From: Bradyrhizobium macuxiense | GTDB lineage: Bacteria > Pseudomonadota > Alphaproteobacteria > Rhizobiales > Xanthobacteraceae | Length of the DNA stretch: 64,000 nucleotides | Assembly: GCF_007993935.1 (NCBI RefSeq) | Contig: NZ_VITY01000005.1 | Location: forward strand, 481,308-545,307 | Direction: 5' to 3' | Part shown: piece after piece, positions 57,089-64,000 of the stretch | How positions within the stretch are numbered: the stretch's first letter is position 1 | How the letters are laid out: the number at the start of each line of letters is the position of its first letter | Made by a program: the position numbers and the translations under genes | Notes under the pieces: generated by a model | Database searches by the model: none | Told to the model about the DNA's origin: nothing | Seen by the model: the letters and a program-made list of their open reading frames with translations, nothing else

Positions 57089-58001
57089 CTGCGATCAGGT
57101 TGAACAGCACCACGAGACACGCGAAGACGAAGGTCACGGCCATCACGACCGGCGTATCATTGGCGAGGATGGAGGAAATCAGCAGCGAGCCGATGCCGGG
57201 AATGCGGAAGATCTGCTCGGTGACGATGGCGCCGCCGAACACGGCGGGCATCTGCAGCGCGATCAGCGTGACCACCGGGATCATCGCATTGCGCATCACA
57301 TGCTTGACGATCACCTTGGCCTGTCCAAGGCCTTTGGCGCGCGCGGTGGTGACATAGTCGAGCCGAATCACGTCGAGCATCGCCGAGCGCACGAAGCGGG
57401 TCATCGATGCTGCCTGGAACAGGCCGAGCACCATCACCGGCATGATGGCTTGCCGGATCATCTCCAGCAGCCAGGGGATGCCGCTGCCGGGCACGTCGGT
57501 GTAGACGAAAGGCAGCCAGTCCAGCTTCACCGAAAACACCAGGATGAACAGGATGCCGGTGAAGAAGGTCGGCAGCGAGAAGCCGATGAAGGCGAAGGTG
57601 TTGGCAAGCTGGTCGAACAGCGAATAGGGCCGGGTGGCGGCAAAGACGCCGACCGGGATCGCGATCAGGAGCGCCAGCAGCTGCGACGAGCCGACCACGT
57701 AAAGCGTGGTCGGCAGCCGCTGCAGGATCAACGTGTCGACATTGATCCGGCTGACAAAGGAGAAGCCCCAGTCGCCCTGCACCATCGCCGCGAGCCAGTG
57801 CAGGTAACGGAGATAGATCGGGTCGTCGAGGCCGAACTTGGTGCGCAGCGCGGCCTGCACCTCGGGCGGCACGTTCGGATTGGTCGCGAGCTCGCTGAAC
57901 GGGTCGCCCGGCGCGAGCGCCAGCACGACGAACAGGACGACCGAAATCCCGAGCAGACTCGGGATCGCGATCATCAGACGGCGCAGGATATATTGACTCA
58001 T
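57045..58001 (-). CDS. Peptide-type ABC transporter permease (DppB/OppB-like)
   Basis: The 318-residue protein has six predicted TM helices and starts MSQYILRRLMIAIPSLLGIS. The segment FGLDDPIYLRYLHWLAAMVQGDWGFS (core GLDDPIYLRYLHW) and the loop YVTTARAKGLGQAKVIVKH are typical. It is separated from the binding-protein gene by 241 nt that hold a hairpin-rich repeat. Confidence 0.93.
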   Translation of the reverse strand: MSQYILRRLMIAIPSLLGISVVLFVVLALAPGDPFSELATNPNVPPEVQAALRTKFGLDDPIYLRYLHWLAAMVQGDWGFSFVSRINVDTLILQRLPTTLYVVGSSQLLALLIAIPVGVFAATRPYSLFDQLANTFAFIGFSLPTFFTGILFILVFSVKLDWLPFVYTDVPGSGIPWLLEMIRQAIMPVMVLGLFQAASMTRFVRSAMLDVIRLDYVTTARAKGLGQAKVIVKHVMRNAMIPVVTLIALQMPAVFGGAIVTEQIFRIPGIGSLLISSILANDTPVVMAVTFVFACLVVLFNLIADVLYGWLDPRISFR

Positions 58002-58065
58002 GAACAGATCATCTGACTAACGCTTGCACTTGAGCACGTTGATTTCGCTTCCAATCGAAAGGCGA

Positions 58066-58220
58066 GCTTCACCTTGCCTCGCGTGCGGGGAGAGGTCGGA
58101 ATTCAAGCGCCGCTTGAATTCCGGGTGAGGGGGACTCTCCACGAACTCATCTGTCACGGTATTTGCGGATGGAGCCCCTCGCACCAGCCCTCTTCCCGTA
58201 GGAACGGGAAGAGGGAGGAG
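58066..58220. repeat. Hairpin-rich intergenic repeat, copy 2
   Basis: It contains two perfect 12-bp stems: CGGAATTCAAGC/GCTTGAATTCCG (58096-58122) and CCCTCTTCCCGT/ACGGGAAGAGGG (58188-58215). Its order of shared segments matches 31217-31422. It sits inside an operon, between the binding-protein and permease genes. Confidence 0.72.
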
Positions 58221-58242
58221 CACATCTCGAGCCCCTCACGGC

Positions 58243-60033
58243 TCAGGTTTCACGATACCAGTCTTGCAGATTGTCGGTTTGGTTGGCCCAGCCGGACAGC
58301 GCGGGCCGCACCGTGTTGGAGCAGGCTTCCACCGCGAGGCGATGCATCACGGGGATCATGACGTTGTCCTGCCAAATCAGATCGTTGCACTTGATGTAGA
58401 GGTCCGCCCGCTTGATCGGATCGGTCTCGGTTTCGGCCGCATCGACCGCGGCGTCATAATCCTTGTTGGTCCAGCGCGGGAAGTTCGGCCCCTGCCACTT
58501 GTTCTCCTTGGTCGCGACGTTGCGCGAATGATAGCGGCGCATGTGCAGGGCGGGATCGGGCTGCGTCATCGGGATCTGGAACATCTCGATATCGGCATAG
58601 AAATGCGCATAGGTGTCGGGGTTGGCGACGTCGGAGGAGAAGAACACCGAGGCCACCACCGACTTCAGCTCGACGTCGATGCCGGCCTTCTGGCAGGCCT
58701 GCTTGACGATCGCCTGGGTCTTCTGCCGCGGTCCGTTGATCGAGGTCTGGTACAGCAGCTTCAGCTTCTTGCCGTCCTTTTCGCGGATGCCGTCGGAGCC
58801 CGCCTTCCAGCCGGCCTGCTCGAGCAGCGCGCTCGCCTTCTCGACCGAGAACTCCCATTTGGTGTTCTTGGAGACGAACTCCTCGGGGCCGTTGAGATAG
58901 TTGGCGGTGGCACGGCCAGCGCGGCCGTAGATCACCTTCTTGATGGATTCGCGGTCGACCAGCAGCGCCAGTGCCTGGCGCACGCGCGGATCGGACAGGA
59001 TCGGATGCTTGGTCTTCATCGACGAGCGTTCGCCGTCGACTTCGGTGTTGGGGTCGGTGAAGTTGATGGCGATGAACTCGATGTCGCCGCCGACGGCATA
59101 GAGCGTCTTGCCCTTGCCGCCCTTCTCCAGCCGCAGCAGCACCTCGTCCTCGACCTGGATGTTCCAGGCGAAATCATATTCGCCGGTCTGGATCACCGCG
59201 CGCGCCGCCGACACCGCGTCACCGCCGCCCTTCATCTCGATCGTGTCGAAATAGGGCCGGTTCGCCATGTGGTAGTCGGGGTTGATCTCGCCGCGGATCA
59301 GGTCGCCCGGCTTGAATTCGATGAACTTGTAAGGTCCGGTGCCGACCGGCTTCAGGTTGGTCGGCGCCTCGCGCGACTTGCCGCCCTTGAATTCCGCGAA
59401 CAGATGTTTCGGAATGACGCAGCCATAGGCGCCGACGAATGCGTTGGCCCAGAACGGCGTCGGCTTCTCGAACTTGATGCGGATCGTGAGGTTGTCGACC
59501 TTCTCGACGGTCATGCCGGCGTAGGTCGCGCTCGAGACCGCTGCCGTCGCAGGGTCGCTGGCATATTCCCAGGTGAAGACGACGTCGTCGGCGCTGAACG
59601 GTTTTCCGTCGTGCCATTTGACGCCGGGCTTGAGTTTCCAGGTCACCGATTTGGCGTCGGCGGAAAGTCCGCCATTCTGGATCGAGGGGATCTCGGCGGC
59701 GAGGATCGGGTTGAGATGACCGTCGACGTCCCAGCTTGCCAGCGGTTCGTAGAAGATCCGCGAGCCGTCCTGATCCTTGGTGCCGGTGGCGAAATGCGGA
59801 TTGAGCAACGTCGGGCCCTGCCACCACAGCAGCTTGAGCGGTCCGCCGCCGCCGCGCTTGGTCGGCTTGTAGGGGTTGGGGCTCTGCGCCATCGCGACGC
59901 CACCGAGGCTGAGAATCTGGTTGGCCATCGGCGCGGTGAGGCCGACGGCAATCATTCGCTTGACGAAGGCGCGGCGGTCCATCCGTCCGTCCTTCACGTC
60001 GTCGATCATGCCTCGCAGATTATTGTCGAACAT
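58243..60033 (-). CDS. Peptide-type ABC transporter substrate-binding protein with Tat signal
   Basis: The 596-residue protein has a twin-arginine signal (MDRRAFVKRMIAVGL, then a hydrophobic stretch ending VAMAQ) preceded by about 15 residues. The SBP_bac_5 fold shows WQGPTLLNPHFATGTKDQDG, WKLKPGVKWHDGKPFSADD and LLVDRESIKKVIYG. The ATG at 60033 has GAGGGG upstream and is preferred over one 96 nt earlier. It begins the second Opp/Dpp operon, just after the M20 amidohydrolase gene. Tat export implies folding before transport, less usual for this family. Confidence 0.92.
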   Translation of the reverse strand: MFDNNLRGMIDDVKDGRMDRRAFVKRMIAVGLTAPMANQILSLGGVAMAQSPNPYKPTKRGGGGPLKLLWWQGPTLLNPHFATGTKDQDGSRIFYEPLASWDVDGHLNPILAAEIPSIQNGGLSADAKSVTWKLKPGVKWHDGKPFSADDVVFTWEYASDPATAAVSSATYAGMTVEKVDNLTIRIKFEKPTPFWANAFVGAYGCVIPKHLFAEFKGGKSREAPTNLKPVGTGPYKFIEFKPGDLIRGEINPDYHMANRPYFDTIEMKGGGDAVSAARAVIQTGEYDFAWNIQVEDEVLLRLEKGGKGKTLYAVGGDIEFIAINFTDPNTEVDGERSSMKTKHPILSDPRVRQALALLVDRESIKKVIYGRAGRATANYLNGPEEFVSKNTKWEFSVEKASALLEQAGWKAGSDGIREKDGKKLKLLYQTSINGPRQKTQAIVKQACQKAGIDVELKSVVASVFFSSDVANPDTYAHFYADIEMFQIPMTQPDPALHMRRYHSRNVATKENKWQGPNFPRWTNKDYDAAVDAAETETDPIKRADLYIKCNDLIWQDNVMIPVMHRLAVEACSNTVRPALSGWANQTDNLQDWYRET

Positions 60034-60368
60034 AGTCCCCTCGGTCCGGCTCACGTGTGTTTGCGGCGGGCCTTGGAACCGGCCGCCGTTCTGGCGGCAG
60101 ATGGCACACCGAATGAACGCGAAGGTCAACGCCTCCCGCCCTTCAGCGTCTAGGTCTTTTGGCTATCGCTTGTGCAGAACCTCCCCTAGGCGCACATCGG
60201 TTCAGCATATCGGCGCCAAAGCGCTGACAATGCGCGCCTCGCACTGCGGAAAATTTGTTCGTTATCCTTTGTTCCGAGATGCTTTTTTGCCACGCAACCG
60301 CAATTTCGCGCGGAAGCGGCTGCCGGCCTGCGCATCGAAGCGCAGGTCCGGCCCGCAGGATGCGGCGC
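60034..60368. other. Intergenic region between amidohydrolase and binding-protein genes
   Basis: No gene is supported in these 335 nt. Near the amidohydrolase stop there is a stem-loop, GCCGGCCTGCGC/GCGCAGGTCCGGC (about 60323-60354) with no U-tract. The binding-protein gene may have its own promoter here. Confidence 0.4.
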
Positions 60369-61787
60369 TCAGGCGACCGACATGTCCAACGGCGGTGCAA
60401 CATTCGCCGGCAGCGGACTGACATAGGGCGTTCGCGTGGTCCGCTTCTTGAGGTCGGCCTTGGCGGCCGCGATCAGCTCCGGCTCCATCAGCGCCTTGAC
60501 GCCGAGGCCGGCCATCGCCTTGGCGGCCTGCACCATCGCCTTGTGCGCGGCCGGTGTCTTGCCCTGCGCCACAACCTGCCAGGTGTGGAACGGCGTGCCG
60601 ATTGCAACCGTCGGTGCATGGACCTGCACCGTCGGCACCACCCAGCTGACGTCGCCGACATCGGTCGAGCCGATCAGCGGATTGCGCTTGGCGTCGATCG
60701 GCACCAGGAAATCGGCCAGCGGCCGGTCGGTCGGCTCCATGCCGATCGCGTAATAGACCGAGGCGATGTCCTTGTCGGTCAAGGTCGCGCGGATCTTGCC
60801 GGCAAATTCCTTGTCGGCATCGTCGAAATGCGGCGGGCCGAGGTCTTCCATGATCCGGTGCAGCGTCTCTTCCAGCGGGGTGTTGGGCAGGATGTTGGAG
60901 ACCGCGGAGATGATCTTCATCTCGACCTTGGTCTCGGTCATCAGCGCTGCCCCCTGCGCGATCTTGTGCACGCGCTCGACCAGCTCGTTCATGCCGGGCA
61001 GGTCGCGGGCGCGGATCGAATAGCGCACCCGGGCATGGGCCTGCACCACGTTCGGCGCGATGCCGCCGGTGTCGAGCAGCGCGTAATGCACGCGGGCATC
61101 GCTCGGCATGTGCTCGCGCATGTAATTGACGCCGACATTCATCAGTTCCACCGCATCGAGCGCGCTACGGCCGAGATGCGGCGAGGCGGCCGCGTGCGAG
61201 GTCCGCCCGGTAAAGACGAAATCGGCCCGGGTGTTGGCGAGTGACGGCGTCACCGCCACCTCCCAGAAACTGTGCGGATGCCAGGTGATGGCGATGTCGG
61301 CGTCCTCGAACGCGCCACAGCGCACCATGAAGGCCTTGGCGGCGCCGCCTTCCTCGGCGGGACAGCCGTAATAGCGCACCCGGCCCGGCACCTTGTTGGC
61401 GGCGAGCCAGTCCTTCACCGCGGTGGCGGCGAGCAGCGCGGAGGAGCCGAGCAGATTGTGGCCGCAGCCATGACCGTGGCCGCCGGCCTCGACCGGACGA
61501 TGCTCGGCGATGCCGGCTTCCTGGCTGAGGCCGGGCAGGGCGTCATATTCGCCGAGGAAGGCGATGACAGGGCCGCCTTCACCCCATTCGCCCATCACCG
61601 CGGTCGGAATGTCGGCGAGGTTCTCGGTGATGCGGAAACCCTGATGGCGCAGTTCGGCCAGATGTTCGGCGGAGGAGCGCGCCTCGGTGTAGCAGACCTC
61701 GGGCATTGCCCAGACCCGGTCGCTCAATTCGATGAAACGCGGCTTGATCGTGTCGACGCCGCGCCAAACATCACTACGGTTGTCCAT
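60369..61787 (-). CDS. M20-family amidohydrolase (AbgB-like)
   Basis: The 472-residue protein has the dinuclear metallopeptidase pattern: GEYDALPG, GHGHGCGH (103-110), the catalytic EEGG (145-148) and H170/H172 in TWHPHS. An insert dimerisation domain lies at about 180-310. The start MPEVCYTEARSS and overall order match p-aminobenzoyl-glutamate hydrolase subunit B and indole-acetyl-aspartate-type hydrolases. It is upstream of an Opp/Dpp importer, so it probably hydrolyses an imported N-acyl amino acid or dipeptide-like compound. ATG at 61787 with GGAG upstream. Confidence 0.9.
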   Translation of the reverse strand: MDNRSDVWRGVDTIKPRFIELSDRVWAMPEVCYTEARSSAEHLAELRHQGFRITENLADIPTAVMGEWGEGGPVIAFLGEYDALPGLSQEAGIAEHRPVEAGGHGHGCGHNLLGSSALLAATAVKDWLAANKVPGRVRYYGCPAEEGGAAKAFMVRCGAFEDADIAITWHPHSFWEVAVTPSLANTRADFVFTGRTSHAAASPHLGRSALDAVELMNVGVNYMREHMPSDARVHYALLDTGGIAPNVVQAHARVRYSIRARDLPGMNELVERVHKIAQGAALMTETKVEMKIISAVSNILPNTPLEETLHRIMEDLGPPHFDDADKEFAGKIRATLTDKDIASVYYAIGMEPTDRPLADFLVPIDAKRNPLIGSTDVGDVSWVVPTVQVHAPTVAIGTPFHTWQVVAQGKTPAAHKAMVQAAKAMAGLGVKALMEPELIAAAKADLKKRTTRTPYVSPLPANVAPPLDMSVA

Positions 61788-62024
61788 TTGCTCCGATCCT
61801 CGAGTAAGGCAATCTGAAGCGCAAAACGCTAGCAGCTTGCCGCGCCGCCGCCTAGCGGCTGTCGGCAGGGCAGCTTTTCCGAAAGTCACGTCCTGGTGTG
61901 CAGAAATGTGTCCGGCTCGCCAAACCCCGTCGTCGGACTGAACGACCTCGAGCGCTCCGACTGTAACCTTGAGCGATCAGTCTGCCTTCCCTTATGATGT
62001 GGCTCGCGAGGACGTGGTCCGACC

Positions 62025-63386
62025 ATGAATGATGCAATTCCGTCTCTGTTGCCGAGAAATGCGGGCCACCAGTTCGTGATCTATGCCGACGCCTGCTCGG
62101 GCGTTGCCGGCGCGCTGCATGAGCGCACTTTCGCGTCGGTCAACAATGTGGTCCGCCGGCTGCAGCCGCCGCCCGAGTTCATTCTCTTCCCCGGTGACGA
62201 GATCATCGGCCTCACCGCCGATGCCGATGCGCTGCGTGCGCAATGGCGGCATTGGCTTGAGGTCGAGATGGCCTGGCTCGACCGCCGTGCGGTGCCGCTG
62301 TGGCACACGACCGGCAACCACACCACCTATGACGAGATGAGCGAGGCGGTGTTTCGCGAGGTGCTGAAGCTGCCGCGCAACGGGCCGCCCGGACAGGAAG
62401 GCCTGTCCTACTGGGTCCGCCGCGACGATCTCGTGATGGTGTTCGTGCACACGTTGTGGAGCGGGCTCGGCGGTGAGGGACACGTCGAGACCGACTGGCT
62501 GCAAGGGATCCTCGAACAGCACAAGGACGCGAGATACAAACTGGTGCTGGGCCATCATCCGGTCTACCCGATCAATGGTTACAGCGGCAGCTATCAGCGC
62601 GAGATCGGCCACGAATACAGCGCGCGCTTCTGGGATATCCTGGTCCGCGCCGGCGTGACCGCCTATCTGTGCAGCCACATCCTCGCATTCGATGTTCAGG
62701 TCCATCGCGGCGTGCTGCAGATCTGCACGGCTGGCGCAGGCACCGTGCACCGGATGCCCGAAGGCGTCGAGTATCTGCATTGCGTGCAGGCGGCGCTCGA
62801 TCAGGACGGACTCCGCTATCAGGTGCTCGACACCGACGGCGTCGTGCGCGAGCGGCTCGCATGGCCGCTGCCCTCTCTCGATCACGCCGCGTGGTCGCCA
62901 TTGCCGCGCGGGATCAGCCCTGCGCCACTGTCCGGGACACCGGCGCCCGCGACGCTGGTCGCCCTGAGATTGTCGGGCCGCACCGCGGCGGCAAGCGCCG
63001 CGCCTCAAACACTGCTCTGCACGCCCGTGCCTGACATGATCGCGCCGCTCTGGCTCGGCCTGCGCGGGCCGAACCAGACGCTCACCCTGATCCTCGGACG
63101 CGAGCAAGGGCGCAGTCCGCACTACTGGGTCGGTCCGGATTTCGGCGATGAGCGCGATTTCGACCTCGACATCGCCTTCTATCCGGATATGGGACCCGGC
63201 GGCGTGCTGTGGCGACGCCGCGGTGACGTCAGTTGGACGTCGTTCGCGGCAATCTCGGCGACGGGGCTCGAGCGGTTGTCGTGGCCCGCGCTCTGGAGCG
63301 TCGGGTGCGGACAGCATGGACCGGACGACAGGCGATATGCCGGGCCGCGGCTCGACGTCGCCGCGACCGTAATCGCATTGTCATGA
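62025..63386 (+). CDS. Metallophosphoesterase-like protein with altered metal motifs
   Basis: The 453-residue protein has the calcineurin-like order of motifs: D22 (YADACSG, where DxH is expected), GDE (57-59), GNH (97-99), GHHPVY (176-181), and SHILAFD (217-223) where GHxH is expected. The last motif keeps one His but has Leu in place of the second. A C-terminal beta-rich region (about 290-450) follows. No signal peptide is present. It may be a purple-acid-phosphatase relative with changed metal binding. It is divergent from the amidohydrolase gene. Confidence 0.72.
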   Translation: MNDAIPSLLPRNAGHQFVIYADACSGVAGALHERTFASVNNVVRRLQPPPEFILFPGDEIIGLTADADALRAQWRHWLEVEMAWLDRRAVPLWHTTGNHTTYDEMSEAVFREVLKLPRNGPPGQEGLSYWVRRDDLVMVFVHTLWSGLGGEGHVETDWLQGILEQHKDARYKLVLGHHPVYPINGYSGSYQREIGHEYSARFWDILVRAGVTAYLCSHILAFDVQVHRGVLQICTAGAGTVHRMPEGVEYLHCVQAALDQDGLRYQVLDTDGVVRERLAWPLPSLDHAAWSPLPRGISPAPLSGTPAPATLVALRLSGRTAAASAAPQTLLCTPVPDMIAPLWLGLRGPNQTLTLILGREQGRSPHYWVGPDFGDERDFDLDIAFYPDMGPGGVLWRRRGDVSWTSFAAISATGLERLSWPALWSVGCGQHGPDDRRYAGPRLDVAATVIALS

Positions 63387-63431
63387 GCTAAGGTCTTGAA
63401 CCAGGTCGGCGGCGCCAGAGCCGACAATGCC

Positions 63432-63644
63432 CTAGTCATTTCCTTTCGGCGTCTTCCGTTCCGCGTCCTTCAGTTCGCGGTCGATCAGCGTGCAGACCCG
63501 GCGCTGCGCCAGCAGGTCGAGCCGCGCACGCGTGGTGCCACGCTTGATCTTGCCGTTGATCTCGAATGACCAGCTCCAGAGGTCGGGCTCGATATTGGTG
63601 AGCGTGTATTGAATGTCCCGGTGACGATCGATCAGCTTCTTCAT
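63432..63644 (-). CDS. Small unrecognised protein
   Basis: The 70-residue basic protein starts MKKLIDRHRDIQYTLTNIEP and has an aromatic centre (DLWSWSFEINGKIKRG) typical of a small beta-sheet protein. AAGAAAC lies upstream of the ATG. It is convergent with the metallophosphoesterase gene (45-nt gap). Family not recognised. Confidence 0.6.
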   Translation of the reverse strand: MKKLIDRHRDIQYTLTNIEPDLWSWSFEINGKIKRGTTRARLDLLAQRRVCTLIDRELKDAERKTPKGND

Positions 63645-64000
63645 GCCGTTTCTTTTTGTTGGCTGAAGCTTGCATAGCGAGATCGTGAGGGCGTCTGTAT
63701 CCGGACGACTACTTACATATTTGGTCTAGACGCCCGTGCGGCGGAATTTTCGCAAATCACTGAGTTGGGGTCGCTGTCCAGGGGGCTATGACTCACAAAC
63801 CGTGCCGCACACTCACTGTCGTCCCGGCGAAGGCCGGGACCCATTGCCACGCATGCGAATTGTTGCGCGACGCCGGGGCCGCGATCCCGCTCATCACCAA
63901 GTGCGGTGGTTATGGGTCCCTGTGTCTGGATTGTCTGTCATGATGGGGTGGGCGGGAAGCCGTTGGGTCCTTGGCGCTTGACGCCGTGAGCCGGCTCGGT
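63645..64000. other. Intergenic region at the window end
   Basis: Apart from the repeat at 63815-63955 nothing was recognised. Open frames here lack ribosome-binding sites and overlap the repeat. Confidence 0.4.
63815..63955. repeat. CGTCCCGGCGAAGGCCGGGACCC intergenic repeat element
   Basis: The left part has the hairpin GTCCCGGC-GAAG-GCCGGGAC followed by CCATTGCC; the right part has GGTTATGGGTCCC, which pairs with the GGGACCCAT-type left segment. It looks like the intergenic repeats widespread in the Bradyrhizobium group; this copy is diverged in the middle. Confidence 0.6.

Noticed and set aside
58264..60153. Long plus-strand open frame antisense to the Tat-type binding-protein gene
   Set aside because: A high-GC shadow of a clear SBP_bac_5 gene; its translation has no family features.

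Overview
The window is high-GC alphaproteobacterial chromosomal DNA that looks like Bradyrhizobium or a close relative. That placement is an inference. It rests on a GGAAC-N17-CGTT EcfG-type stress promoter, several palindromic intergenic repeat families typical of that group, many Opp/Dpp and sugar ABC transporters, and GTG/TTG starts. No rRNA, tRNA, CRISPR array, transposase or phage gene was seen.

Layout. (1) 1-3440: the end of a small catabolic operon (iron-type alcohol dehydrogenase, GST-like protein, atypical SDR, branched-chain-type periplasmic binding protein). (2) 3465-16680: a surface polysaccharide cluster in mixed orientations. It holds a GINT1-like protein, a GT4 glycosyltransferase, a Wzz/BY-kinase-like protein with a degenerate P-loop, a flippase, a flavin monooxygenase-like protein, a BioF2-type acyltransferase, a WecG/TagA/CpsF transferase, a polymerase/ligase and a GH5 glycanase. 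(3) 16798-18084: an MFS symporter. (4) 18154-29446: a stress-protection block with an encapsulin nanocompartment and its DyP peroxidase cargo, a DUF2171 protein, ClpB, an envelope protein under an EcfG promoter, CbpA/CbpM, several small proteins and a KefB-like antiporter.

(5) 29561-39381: a polyol/sugar operon with HAD phosphatase, SorC regulator, binding protein, two permeases, ATPase, SDR, FGGY pentulose kinase and PfkB kinase. Three palindromic sites near the consensus TGANCATATGNTCA lie upstream of the HAD-regulator pair and of the transporter operon, which suggests one SorC regulon. The second permease is interrupted by an in-frame TAG. (6) 39464-46393: an amidase with a complete Opp/Dpp-type transporter. 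(7) 46809-49274: a PQQ alcohol dehydrogenase with the WD-x-D lanthanide signature and a diheme cytochrome c. (8) 49503-54042: an unknown membrane-anchored protein, an ankyrin protein with a probable frameshift in its signal peptide, and a class A beta-lactamase divergent from an AmpR-like LysR regulator. (9) 54220-61787: a second Opp/Dpp transporter with an M20 amidohydrolase. (10) 62025-63644: a metallophosphoesterase with altered motifs and a small conserved-looking protein, then an intergenic repeat.

How the parts fit: two modules pair an amide hydrolase with a peptide-type importer. The stress block joins disaggregation (ClpB, CbpA), peroxide detoxification (DyP in encapsulin) and an EcfG-controlled envelope protein. 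The best candidates for new biology are the small gene beside the encapsulin, the pseudo-kinase polysaccharide co-polymerase with its unusual cluster partners, and the SorC-controlled polyol operon with a broken permease.
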